Source: Adiantum capillus-veneris (taxonomy: Eukaryota; Streptophyta; Polypodiopsida; Polypodiales; Pteridaceae). From it: DNA of 64,000 nt. This document shows, piece after piece, positions 1 to 9,941 of the stretch (the first letter of the stretch is position 1; each line of letters starts with the position of its first letter). The notes under the pieces are model-generated. The model saw nothing but the letters and a program-made list of their open reading frames with translations, did not search any database and had not been told where the DNA came from. The stretch spans positions 77,982,291 through 78,046,290 of the forward strand of contig CM043948.1 of assembly GCA_014529385.2 (NCBI GenBank), read 5' to 3'. A program made the translations under genes and the position numbers.

Positions 1-15
1 CCTCACTCTCATCTC

Positions 16-480
16 ATGAGCCAGGAACTAGAAACAGCAGCATGGGTTCTACGTCGTCTACCGAGTGAAGTGGCAGAGCTTGTCATCGACAAGGTCTTTG
101 ACACAGGTTTTGCTTGGCGGAAAGACAAGACCCTCCACCTTCAAGGGGTGTTGCTTGTGAATCAAGGCTATGATGACGACTTTACAGCTTGCTATATATC
201 CATCCAGCTTGGATTAATACAAGCGGTAAGACTCACCACCTACCTCATCACACCTATGTATACACTAGATGGCACTCTATCTTGCAGGAAAGTGAAGTTG
301 CTCAAAGAGAGAGAGTTCAAGCTTTTCCAAGAGCTTGCTAGAGTGACAGTCCTAGAGCTAGAAGACGAAGACAACCTTGTCCTGTGGTACTATAAATTTG
401 AACTCGACTACCAAGAGCTCTACACCTCCGACTATAACATTCCACCACGAAGAAGAGATCCTTTTCGAATTATCATGTGA
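16..480 (+). CDS. unknown 154-aa ORF upstream of gag
   Basis: The open frame runs from ATG at 16 to TGA at 478-480. I do not recognise the protein. It is mixed alpha/beta in composition, with an acidic stretch (ELEDED near residue 115) and a basic C-terminus (PPRRRDPFR). It has no obvious signal peptide or membrane span. Its stop overlaps the ATG of the next small ORF (TGATG), an arrangement compatible with termination-reinitiation. An ORF before gag recalls the ORF1 of Ogre/Tat elements, but I see no specific match. It may be the 3' part of a longer ORF, since the window starts only 15 nt upstream. It is intact while gag-pol has four stops. Confidence 0.5.
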   Translation: MSQELETAAWVLRRLPSEVAELVIDKVFDTGFAWRKDKTLHLQGVLLVNQGYDDDFTACYISIQLGLIQAVRLTTYLITPMYTLDGTLSCRKVKLLKEREFKLFQELARVTVLELEDEDNLVLWYYKFELDYQELYTSDYNIPPRRRDPFRIIM

Positions 481-704
481 TGGACCCAGCGCATCAACCT
501 TTTGCAAGGAACCAAACTTATGCACCACAACGAATTCAATCAATCAAAGTAATCTTGGACCGCAAGATGTTTTATCAGCAGATCATTACAACCATGTTTG
601 GTAGAGAACGACTGCAAGAGATAAACACCTCTTCTCTACCCTTTATCCTCCCTATGATTAATCATGAAGTGTCTTTTGATGTAGTTATTTTCATCCGTGT
701 ATAG
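480..704 (+). CDS. small protein of the LFG-RL-ILP family (copy C)
   Basis: The ORF is about 74 aa, taking the ATG at 480 that overlaps the preceding stop as TGATG; a GTG three bases earlier is in the same frame. The core reads QSI, RK, FYQQ, MFGRERLQEI, PFILPMI, SFDV. The same order with many identities is found in two adjacent ORFs inside the LTRs of a different element (9723-9941 and 9938-10204, repeated near 12.0 and 14.7 kb). I do not recognise the family. It ends in a short hydrophobic run (VVIFI). It lies upstream of a good splice acceptor (801), so it may sit inside a leader intron. Confidence 0.55.
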   Translation: MDPAHQPFARNQTYAPQRIQSIKVILDRKMFYQQIITTMFGRERLQEINTSSLPFILPMINHEVSFDVVIFIRV

Positions 705-782
705 TATGTTTTCCATCTATCGAGCACCCATGTATTGAATCTCTTTTTTTTTTTTTTTTTAAAAGGATTTCTAAGTCGAGTT

Positions 783-801
783 AATTTTCTCACTCTCACA
801 G
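783..801 (+). promoter_or_regulatory. candidate splice acceptor before gag
   Basis: A pyrimidine-rich tract ending CTCACTCTCACAG at 801 lies directly before the first recognisable Gag residues. The gag frame has no ATG between the upstream stop and a Met inside the conserved Gag body near 938. A spliced 5' exon from outside the window could supply the start. Confidence 0.4.
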
Positions 802-2738
802 TGGAAAGTGTAGCATTTCCAACCTTTATTGGTAAGGTGGGTGAGGATGCTGCAGAATTTCTAGACAACTTGGAAATAGCATGTGTCATCTCTGCGAGAG
901 ATGATGACGCTTCGCGCTTGCACATCTTCCCACTTCTAATGAAGGTGGAGGCAAGATCATGGTACAATGCCTTGGCACAAGCAACCAAGGAACGGTGGGA
1001 CTTATTAAGAGCAGCCTTTGTCAAGAGTTTTGGAGATGACAAAACATCAGAGAAGCTATGGCAATTGTTGACATAGTTGAAGCAGGGCAGTATGCTGGAA
1101 TACGCATCATATGAGTCAAAGTTTGTAGATTTATGGGGGCGATGGGTTGCATCGCTAAGAGAGGATGAGGGGGCACCTGATTTCCTAAAGAAGGATCGGT
1201 TTGTGGCTGGATTATGGCCAACTCTTAAAGAGAAGGTGAAGGGAAGGTTTCCTGCTATGTATGAGCTAGCAGTTGAAGTGGACCGCCTTAAAGAAAAGAA
1301 GTTGCGCCTACAAGCCAGGAATATCAATGAAGAGGAAGCCGTTAGGACCCGACCACCTCTAGCACCACCTACAACAGCCGCCCAGAGGATTCAACCACAA
1401 GAACCAATTGAAGATCAGCAAGACATGCTCAATCGAATCACCAATCAGCTTGAGAATCTCTCAGTCCATTTGATACAACAAGGGCATGCACACAATCGCA
1501 ACCAAGAGCAAGGAAGAGGACAACGAAGGCAAAACCAAGAATATCACTGCTACAATTGTGGGGAGGATGGTCATGGCATGTACTACTGTCCACACCCAAG
1601 GAGGCAGAATTTCAACAGAGGAGCCAGGCAAAACCAGATTTCACCACCAAGGGCACCACAACAAGCACCACCCATGCAAATCCTACAACCACCCATTCAA
1701 CCACAACCACCACCACCACCACAACCTCTCATTCCACCCTTACCCCCACCACTAGTTGGAAATCAAACAGTAAGCGTCATTAGTTTTGAAGGTAAAGGAA
1801 AGGAGAAAGTGGAGGAGGATAACAAGGGAGTAGCAAAAGGTAAGACCAAGCTTAAAGGAGTAGATGCCATAGGGGTAAAACGTGCTAGGCAAGGTGAATC
1901 TTCCCAAAAGGAAGAAAAGATGAAGACTAAAGGGGAATCTAGCAAACAACCCTCCAAGTCAGGACGTAAAATTGACATTGTAGATTTCTCTTTGGGTGAA
2001 TGTTCTAAACCATATGATTTGGTTCAAGATGTTTCTGTGCAGGGCCCAAAAATCACCTGGCCCCAATTATTCCACCTAGCACCTAGGGTGAGGAGACAAT
2101 GGACAAAGATGGTTAGCACGAGACGACCAAAGCCAAAGATAGTTGGGGCTATCTCTGGGAGGAATCTAGATGACATACTACCAGTGATGGATGCTTACAT
2201 CAAAGGGCAACACATCTCCAATATCTACATTGATGGTGGAGCACAAATATGCGTCATGAGTGAAAAAATGATGCACCGTTTGGGTTTAGAGGTGAGTCGG
2301 CCGGCACCATGCCGAGCCAAAATGGCAAATAATTTAAAAGTTCAATGTGTTGGTGTCATAAATGCAGTTAGGATAAAGGCATTCAACACCGAGGTAGATG
2401 TGGACATCTTTGTCATGCCACACAAAGGGGAGGGCTATCCTATCATTCTAGGGAGGCCTTGGCTTATGGCTATGAGAGCTAAGCAGGACTGGGACACCGG
2501 CATAATCGAGATAAAGGATGAAAAAGGGAGGCCAATACTTTACGACATGAAGACAGGTCGGCAATGCGACATGGATCTAGAAACCTCTATGGATGAGTTT
2601 TCTAGTGGTGACTCTTCAACCACTTCAGACGAGGAGTCAACAGTGAGTGAAGAAAGTGACAGTAGCATTGAGGTGATGGGGATCATTCTCAAGGACCCTA
2701 AGAAGATGGAGCAACCTGATTTCTCATCATCAAACTAA
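802..2738 (+). pseudogene. gag: gag and protease (Ty3/gypsy Tat-type), in-frame stop
   Basis: The Gag capsid-like region (RSWYNAL motif and following helices) covers roughly 802-1330. A proline- and glutamine-rich linker follows, with a CCHC zinc knuckle (CYNCGEDGHGMYYC) near 1548-1589. A basic lysine-rich region comes next, then the retropepsin. The catalytic triad of the protease reads DGGA (IYIDGGAQICVMS, near 2229-2243) instead of the usual DSGA or DTGA, and ILGRPWL marks the flap-distal motif. An amber codon at 1074-1076 (LT-stop-LKQG, probably CAG to TAG) splits gag. The frame closes at TAA 2736 after an acidic serine-rich tail. No own start codon is visible. The Gag shell and protease would act in the cytoplasmic particle. 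Confidence 0.85.
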
Positions 2739-2789
2739 GGGGAGACACCAGGTATACAACCTCTGGTAGAAACACGTAAGCTACATCAA

Positions 2790-4026
2790 ATGCTCTCTAG
2801 TGAGTTGTGTGGAAAGGAGTGTGAAGATTATATTTTGATGCTAAGTAATTTTACCACATTGTTCATTGATGAATATGATAAAATCACTGGCATCACAGTA
2901 GTTCAACATCACATTAAGCTCAAGGAGGGAAGTAAACCTGTAGTGCAGAAGCTCAGGTGGCTAGGAGTAATTCAACAAGACGCCTTGCTCAAAGAGGTGA
3001 TGAAGTTGCTAGAAGCCGGGTTTATCTATCCTGTTGAAGACTCAGAGTGGGTTTCTCCAGTGGTAGTCACACCAAAGAATAATGGTAAGTGGAGGGTTTG
3101 TGCTGATTACAAGCCTCTTAATGCACCCACAAAGAGGGACCATTTTCCTCTTCCTTTTCAAGACGAAATACTCAATGAGGTAGCAGGACATGAGCGCTAC
3201 ACGGTATGTGATGGCTACTCAGGCTACTTCCAAATTAGTATCGCTGAATAAGATCAAAAGAAGACAACCTTCATCACACCATGGGGATGTTTTTCTTACA
3301 GAGTTATGCCTTTTGGTCTCACTAATGCTCCAGCCACTTTTCAGCGATATGTGACATTTATTTTTCATCCATTCTTTGGAAAATCAATCCGTGTTTTTAT
3401 TGATGACATTTGTATCTATAGCTCTCGCTCTCTTCATTTGGAGAAAGCTTATGAAGGTCTAGCTAGGCTACAAGCTTTGGGGGGCCAACTCAATGTGGAG
3501 AAATGCCACATTGGTGAAATCAAGGTTACTCTTCTTGGCCATGTGATCTTGGCCATTTGCATTGAAGCTGACCCAAGCAAGGTTCAATCCTTGCTGGCTT
3601 TGACCTCTCCCACCACAACAAAGCAGTTGGTCTCTTTTCTTCAAAAGGTGAGGTATTTGAGTAGGTTCATTCACTTGCTCTCCCCAGTGGTTCTTCCTTT
3701 ACAACAAGTTACCTTAACAATGGTTTTCTCCATTGGGAATCTCTTGGATTCTCACTCTAACAATGAGGCAGAATATGCCGCCTTAACTCTTGGGTTAGAG
3801 TGGTGTGTGACACAGGGCATTCAACGGTTAAATGTATTTGGTGATGCCATGCTTTTAATAAAACAAATGCAAGGAACTTGGGCTTGTAAAAATCATAGCT
3901 TGCTAGGCCATTTGCGAAAAGTCAAGGAAATTTTAGGGAAATTTCAAGTTGTACAATTACATCATGTCCCTCGAGCATAAAATCAAGAAGCAGATGCTCT
4001 AGCTAGAGAGAAGCTGCAAGATGTTT
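2790..4026 (+). pseudogene. pol: reverse transcriptase and archaeal-type RNase H
   Basis: The RT fingers and palm are clear: WVSPVVVTPKNNGKWRVCADY, then VCDGYSGYFQI. After a TAA at 3249 the same frame continues with [13 protein letters not shown] and the catalytic FIDD at 3396-3407 (usual forms YMDD, FVDD or FLDD). The RT thumb ends near 3700. A second-type RNase H follows directly, with NNEAEYAAL, VFGDAMLLIKQ and HHVPRA-stop-NQEADALAR. The stop TAA at 3978 is in the same frame. Its DEDD-type residues appear altered, because the usual DS in the 'DSxLV' motif reads GDAML. The normal Ty3 RNase H between RT and this domain seems largely missing, since RT passes straight into the aRNH. Confidence 0.85.
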
Positions 4027-4028
4027 CA

Positions 4029-5411
4029 GTGGTGGGTGCTATCAAGTTGAAGCTGCCTCTCTTCCAAGGTAGCGATGCTATGCCTGACATCATGAGTTTC
4101 TTGGACACAGGAGAGTGTCCTAAGGATCTTACTAAGGGCCAAAAGCAGTGGCTTGTGCGCAAGGCAAAAAAATACCGCCTTATCAATGACAACCTCTACT
4201 GCAAGGGTAAGGATCAAATTCTTAGGCGTGTACCTCTCTCTAGAGAGATCACTGAAATCATTTCAAGTTGCCATGATAGTTTTTGCGGAGGACACTTTGC
4301 ACTTGACATCACTAGTAGAAAGATTCTACAAGCCGGGTTTGTATGGCCTAGTCTACATAGGGATGTGCATCATTGGTGTAAAACATGCAAGGAATGTCAA
4401 AAGGCAAGGGATAGGAGGCTCACATATGAGCCACAGACTCCTATAATCTCATATGGACCATTTGAAAAATGGGGAATTGATGCTATTGGGCCTTTGCCAA
4501 GGATCCAATCAGGTAAATTTTATATCATCATGGGTGTGGACTACATGACCAAGTGGGCTGAAGCAGTTGCCACCACCCGGATTACAGCTAAGGAAGTGGC
4601 TAAGTTCGTATTTGAAAATATTTGTTGCCGTTTTGGCACTCCTCTTGAAATAATTTCTGACAGGGGACCAGGTTTTAGAGGAGACCTTATAGGAGAGCTA
4701 ATGGAGAAGTTAGGTATCTCACGACGACACTCAACTCCCTACTACCCACAATGCAATGGTTTGGTTGAAAAGGTAAATGGTATGATCTGCAAGATCATCA
4801 CTAAATATGTAAACAATCACAAAAGTGATTGGGACAAGCATCTTATGGCTGCACTTTGGGCTTATCGCACTTCATTTAGCACATCCCTTGGGTTCACACC
4901 ATATCACTTGGTGTTTGGTAAGGAAGCCATTTTACCCATTGAAGTACAATTGGCTAGTCTCAGGGTGCTAGCTGGGCAGGTGGAACTTCCTAATGCTCAT
5001 CTCCACAACCACATTCTTGATCTAGAGAGGCTTCAACTAGACAGAGAAGATGCTATCAACTATTATGCAGCACAGTTAGAGCAACGTCGACTTACCTTCA
5101 ACAAGGGACTTAGGGCAAAAGGTCTCAATAAAGGTATGTTGGTCCTATGGTATGATAACAGATTTGACACTAGGAAGGATAAAAAGTTTTCACCCAGATG
5201 GGAGGGGCCATTTGTAATTAGAAAGCGCTACGCCAATGGCAGTTACCGATTGATGGATGCAGATGGTAGGCTCCACAAAACACGTGTCAATGGATGGAGG
5301 TTGAAGCAATACTTTTTGAGATTTGATCAAACACCTATGATGGATATCCCCGAGGAGGGAGACTCCTCCACCTCAATTGAAGAAGAATCAAGTACAACGC
5401 TAGAGGAATGA
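4029..5411 (+). CDS. pol: integrase domain of the Tat-type polyprotein
   Basis: This 460-residue open stretch is in the same frame as RT. The HHCC zinc domain reads HDSFCGGHF ... CKTCKECQKA (about 4270-4410). The DDE core shows WGIDAIGP, then ISDRGPGF, then GLVEKVNG, so all three acidic residues are present. The C-terminal beta-barrel region (GMLVLWYDNRFD, KFSPRWEGPFVI, GSYRLMDADGRL) is intact, and no chromodomain follows, as expected for Tat. The acidic, serine-rich tail ends at TGA 5409-5411. A polypurine tract follows 13 nt later. This is the best-preserved part of the element. It would act in the nucleus to insert cDNA. Confidence 0.9.
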   Translation: MVGAIKLKLPLFQGSDAMPDIMSFLDTGECPKDLTKGQKQWLVRKAKKYRLINDNLYCKGKDQILRRVPLSREITEIISSCHDSFCGGHFALDITSRKILQAGFVWPSLHRDVHHWCKTCKECQKARDRRLTYEPQTPIISYGPFEKWGIDAIGPLPRIQSGKFYIIMGVDYMTKWAEAVATTRITAKEVAKFVFENICCRFGTPLEIISDRGPGFRGDLIGELMEKLGISRRHSTPYYPQCNGLVEKVNGMICKIITKYVNNHKSDWDKHLMAALWAYRTSFSTSLGFTPYHLVFGKEAILPIEVQLASLRVLAGQVELPNAHLHNHILDLERLQLDREDAINYYAAQLEQRRLTFNKGLRAKGLNKGMLVLWYDNRFDTRKDKKFSPRWEGPFVIRKRYANGSYRLMDADGRLHKTRVNGWRLKQYFLRFDQTPMMDIPEEGDSSTSIEEESSTTLEE

Positions 5412-5423
5412 ATACCTCTAGCC

Positions 5424-5435
5424 TTTGGGGGAGGG
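5424..5435 (+). promoter_or_regulatory. polypurine tract
   Basis: TTTGGGGGAGGG directly follows the integrase stop and marks the 3' LTR start at about 5436. Confidence 0.6.
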
Positions 5436-7130
5436 CTAATGAGGCAAGCTTTTCCATGCATGGGAACCACCCCATATATCTTTTCCCTTTTACCAAAATA
5501 TTTCCTATTATATAAGTTACTTTTGATTTTTCTTCCCTTTTTCACAAAAGTTTTAGCCTTTATCAAATAAATAAGACTTATGCTAATCAATCACGATGTA
5601 GCATAAATAAGTAAGCTTTCTTTGTTGATATTTCTTTTGACCTTAAATATTAAATATATATATTCTAAATTACATTATATAGTTTAGTATTTTCTAATAT
5701 ATTTTTCATGCATATATATTTTTCCACTCTACCAAATATTTTATTCACTAGTTTTCATTTTCAAACCTCAACCCCACTTTCAAATTTCAATAATACCTCC
5801 ATCTAGATGATTGCCAATCTTTTTAAAACTCTAGGTCATGTTTTCATACACATGAACGAGCTTACACTTGAAGGCAAGAGAGCAGTCCACTCAAAGGGGA
5901 CCACCAAAAGACCTTTGCAACCACAAATAATACATTATTTGGCTGAATTTTTTAAGTAGAGAAGAACCCCGAATCTGAAGGAGCGTTCAACATGAAAGAT
6001 GTAGCTCATAACCTCAATTTTTTTATAATTTTTGGAGTTATGAACACGGAGATATGATTTTTGTAGTGGACCCCATTTTTCTCGTGTAATGGTGACACAG
6101 GCCATCCCCAGTTTTCTTCCCTCTAGAATGGCTATGGTTCTACAAGTCTTCAAGCATGATTACAAGAGACAAGGCTCTTTTAATGATGTCTTGGCAAGTC
6201 TAGAGTGATTCTATCACCATTTTTGGAGGATCCATCCTCATCAACAACTATCCACCTTTGACAATCTCTCTTGTAAATTTCTTACCTCTCTCTTCTCTCC
6301 CTAATAAGCTTATGTCTAGCCATAGCTAGACTATTGTAAATATCTCCTATCCTCTACATCCTATCCACATTCTCTCATCTTCTCTCTCTATTGACTCTGG
6401 TATTTTGAATAAGGAGGAGACAAGATGGGAGCCGCAGTCACATGCACCCCATTTTCCTAGTCACCAAAGTGGGACACTCACCTCAAATAGAAATATTGTT
6501 AAATCCTCCCCTCCTCCCCTATATAAGGAGGCCATGAGATCTCACTTGGAAAAACACACACACACACACACACCTATCCATACACACTCTTGTGCTACAT
6601 GCTTGTAGCATGAACCCTAATCACATAATCACAACACCATCATCATCACCATCACCATGCAGAAAAGATGAGCACCACACCTCCACACCACTTGTAATTA
6701 AGGGTTGAAGGCACAATTTCAAGAAGAAGAAGGGTGGACACACTCATGATATTCCTCGCCATCAACTCCCATCTCTCCATTATGCCTTCTACGATCTTGT
6801 CCCCTTCTCATTCTCCTGCCATACGCTACCTATTGTATTCATCTTTTGCAAGCAATCAACACACTCCATCTTGGTGCCATACTTTGTGTCGCTATGGATA
6901 CATCTCATTGTGAGTATGGTATATGCTTGTTCCTTGCCTTTTTTTTCTGCTTATGTAAAGGTGTGCGGATTCTCCACCATACACACACACACACTCTCTC
7001 TCCCTATCATATTCCTATCATCTTGCTACTTCGATCTTGAGGTGTGCGGATTCTCCACCTCTTGTATGATAAGTGAGCATACTCGCAAGTTTCCCCTACC
7101 TCATTATCTTCCTTACTAACATGCACGAGT
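5436..7130 (+). repeat. 3' LTR of the Tat-type element (right end uncertain)
   Basis: AT-rich non-coding DNA after the polypurine tract. A block at about 5885-6090 aligns well by eye with 8845-9060 in the LTRs of the next element: shared GACCAC..AAAGAC.TTTGC, TGAATTTTTTA, ATGAAA.AT..TAGCT, GGAGA.ATGAT and TGGACCCCA. A TATA box (CTATATAAGG) lies at 6520. CA microsatellites occur near 6553 and 6980. No paired 5' LTR is in the window, so the right end cannot be fixed. Confidence 0.5.
6520..6529 (+). promoter_or_regulatory. LTR TATA box
   Basis: CTATATAAGG follows a CT-rich stretch. Transcription would start about 30 nt downstream, near 6550. Confidence 0.45.
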
Positions 7131-7390
7131 AGCAAGCCCATTCTCACTCATTCACCACTCCTCTCACCTTATTCTCCAACCACCCCATTCCACATTTGGG
7201 CGTGGATCTTAAAATTGTTTTCCATGGCATGCTTCATTGTGTATATGTATGCGTCCTAGCCGCATATCTTGCTAGGTGGTGCCCTTATTGTGTATCCCCC
7301 ATGATGAGGCCATTGTGCATAGTCTTGGTGTAGAGGCCACCGGGTCTATTTTTCACATCCGCCTCTCAGCAGCATCTCAGAACTGAAAAA
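7131..7390. other. spacer / possible LINE 5' leader
   Basis: No coding signal. The sequence runs into LINE ORF1 and may be its 5' UTR. No boundary signal is visible. Confidence 0.3.
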
Positions 7391-8331
7391 ATGTCACTTT
7401 GCATTTTTGTTGCCGACTTGAAGGCAATGTCGGACAAAACTCGGAAGGGTGGAAAATCCACACTTGCCATGGAGAATGATGCAAGATCTCCAAGGATTTT
7501 GGATGCTAATCCAACCACATCGTCTACAACAATAGACGCAATGATCATGGCTTACTTGATCTCATTACAAGAAACCGTCAACAAGCAAGGTGAAGAGTTG
7601 CGCGCACCTGCAATGGAGAATGGTACTTTAAGAGTTCTTGTTGTGGAGAATGAGCACCTCAAGAAGGTTCTTGAAATGAAAACAACACGCTTGGTGCATC
7701 TTGAGAATGAAGTTCAAGAATGTAAGCGCTCTCTTGTGGACATGAATGTATTGAAAGAGGAAACGATACATACAATATGACATGATGTATGTGAGATGAG
7801 AAATGCATCCAAATCATGGGCTGATATATGTAAGGATAATGTGGCTTCTACATCTCCTATCATGCAAGCCGTTGTCCAAGCAAATAATGTAGAGAATGTG
7901 GACACTCAAGAATTGCAAGAACGGCAAAAACGCTCAAAGAACATTGTCATTTGTGGAATCAAGGAGGAAAGCATGTAAACACCCCAATCTCTTGCAGTTG
8001 CTATTGAAGAGTTTTTTGCTACACACTTTGGCATGTATGGAATCATGGATTATGGTGCACATCAAGTTGGAAAACAAGGAGTATCTTGCTCGGGAGAAAG
8101 ACCTATTGTATGTACCATGGCTGATGAGGTAAAGAGAAAGATCATCCTTGACAATAGTTGAATCTACCTCAAAGGAACAGGTTGTAATGTATATGAGGAT
8201 CTCACCCTTATGAAAAAAAATGTAAGTCACAAAGCATATGAGGAAAGAACCAACCAGGTCAAGGTGTCATCTCAAGAAGAAAAGTCACTTGAGAAGTATG
8301 CAAGTCCAACAAAAAAATAGGGACACGTTGT
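7391..8331 (+). pseudogene. LINE ORF1 protein (coiled coil plus RNA-binding region)
   Basis: A leucine/glutamate-rich coiled coil (ENEHLKKVLEMKTTRLVHLENEV, residues about 75-110) is followed by SWADICKDNV. A region resembling the L1 ORF1 core comes next (KRSKNIVICGIKEES, then AIEEFFATHFG, YGAHQVGKQG, and KGTGCNVYEDLTLMKKN in another frame). ORF1 proteins bind LINE RNA in cytoplasmic particles. Stops and frame changes near 7778, 7976 and 8160 make it non-functional. It is cut at about 8331 by the first LTR insertion. Assignment rests on motif order and on ORF2 downstream. Confidence 0.65.
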
Positions 8332-9142
8332 CGTGTTGTGACATGTACATAGTGGGAATGCATGCTACAAGATCTATCTTGTATTTTTTTAGATACATAA
8401 TTATATTTCCTATAGTGTACAGATGCATATTTAAGTATAATATTAAGCCTTCTATCTCATCCTATTATTTTTCTCAAGGGTAACATATCCTTACTTTACC
8501 ATCAAAAAATACTATGGGAAAAGCATCAATAGCTCCGCCTCTTTAACTTGGGGCAAAAAGCATTGATTCTTTATTTCTACTATTTCATTATCATCTCACA
8601 CCCTAGCTAGATCCTATATCTAGGGTAAAATCCAATATATATATATATTCTATGTATTTTTTATACTTTTCTTATATTTCTTTTTAAATAGCTACTAGGA
8701 GAGAATCAAATCCTAGTGGGACACTAGGTGGCATGATTTCAAAGATACACTTATTTTAATGCATTATTGCAAGCATGATTACAAAACTTTGTCAAGGAGC
8801 AATGTCATGCTTTCATATGGCATGAGGTGTCCTTTGGAATTAAATGAAAGTCTAGGCTAAGGAGACCACATAAAGACTTTTGCTGCCATAAATGGACCCT
8901 ATTTTGATGAATTTTTTACACAAGGTTCCAATCCAAATTGGAAAACAATTTCAAAATGAAAATCGTAGCTAATGAGCTGAAGTTTTTTCCCATATTTTTA
9001 CTTTTTTATTTGGAGCCACGGTTGAGGAGACATGATCAAAATACTGGACCCCAGTCTGTCCACATCATGTAGGGGCAGCTCATTTCCAACTTTTCCAATT
9101 CCTGTTCACACTGGCTCCTCTCTTCTTGTGTAAACCCTTGGG

Positions 9143-9169
9143 GGTTCCCTTCACCTATAAAAGGGAACC
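9143..9169 (+). promoter_or_regulatory. TATA box inside a perfect inverted repeat (LTR a)
   Basis: GGTTCCCTT (9143-9151) and AAGGGAACC (9161-9169) are perfect inverted copies with CACCTATAA between them. The right arm overlaps the end of the TATAAAAG box. In LTR b the right arm has one change (GGGGACC). LTR c lacks the left arm. Confidence 0.55.
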
Positions 9170-9722
9170 TCTTCTTCCTTGGAAGGAACTCAAGCATTCA
9201 AGCCATTGATGAGAGGAATTCTTGAGGGAGTGAGTAGTAATGCCTAATTGTACTTAGCCATTAAGATAAGCCCAAGCCTACACTTTCTCCTAGAGGGAGA
9301 CTAGCCATTCTTGCAACAAGCTAACCTTGGAAGATCAACTCTAATCAAAGAAGGTCTTGCACTTGGTGTATCAATCAAAGTGGAATTATCCACTCTTCTT
9401 CTCTCTCCATCAATAATGGTGCCAAAGGGTTTGTCAAGTAAGATGTGTTCTACATTGATGTTTTCTTGATTTCTTGTTGTTTTCTTTTTCATCTCTAATC
9501 CAACATATATATATATATATATATATAATATTATCTCCTTAACCAAATCTATCTCTCTCACTCTTAGTAATTCATCCTCTCTACAAATTTTAGGTTCTCT
9601 TTGCTACAGGTACATCTCTCCCTGCAGTATCCTTATTGTCTACGGGCAAGAATAGGACTTGGGAGGGAAAATTCTCATCTCTTCACTTCTCTCCTATCTA
9701 CATTTCTCACATACTATCCTAG

Positions 9723-9941
9723 ATGAATAATCCACATGATAATCATTTCTATCGCTTTCACTCTGTACAATCTATTAGAATTAACGTATCGATTAGCCGT
9801 AAAATACACTTTCAACAATGTAGAGTGTTTCTCTTTGGCCCTGAAAGGCTCAATGAAATACTTCTATCACCGGATCCCATCATACTACCTCTCATAGACT
9901 ATAATTTTTCTTTTGATGTAAGCGTAGTTATCTTGCTATGA
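9723..9941 (+). CDS. small protein A, LFG-RL-ILP family (in LTR a)
   Basis: The ORF is 72 aa, ATG to TGA. The core reads QSIRINV, SRKIHFQQC, FLFGPERLNEI, DPIILPLIDY, SFDVSVVILL. It is homologous to the next ORF and to the ORF at 480-704. Its TGA overlaps the ATG of the next ORF (ATGA at 9938-9941). It lies downstream of the LTR TATA box, hence in the predicted transcript leader. The conserved SFDV is encoded by GATGTAAGC, which also looks like a 5' splice site. Function unknown. Confidence 0.55.
   Translation: MNNPHDNHFYRFHSVQSIRINVSISRKIHFQQCRVFLFGPERLNEILLSPDPIILPLIDYNFSFDVSVVILL

Larger units (their letters stand above)
1..7130 (+). mobile_element. Ty3/gypsy LTR retrotransposon, Tat-type, 5' end outside window
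   Basis: The order is extra ORFs, gag, zinc knuckle, protease, RT, archaeal-type RNase H, integrase, polypurine tract and 3' LTR. RT followed directly by a NNEAEY-type RNase H is typical of the plant Tat lineage. The whole gag-pol lies in one frame from about 735 to 5411. It is interrupted only by in-frame stops at 1074 (TAG), 2736, 3249 and 3978 (all TAA), with no frameshift seen, so decay has been by point mutation. The 5' LTR and PBS lie before the window. The 3' LTR begins near 5436; its right end (placed near 7130) is a guess, because the next recognisable sequence is LINE ORF1. Confidence 0.85.

Noticed and set aside
662-1327. Minus-strand 221-aa ORF
   Set aside because: Antisense shadow of gag, which has clear motifs on the plus strand.
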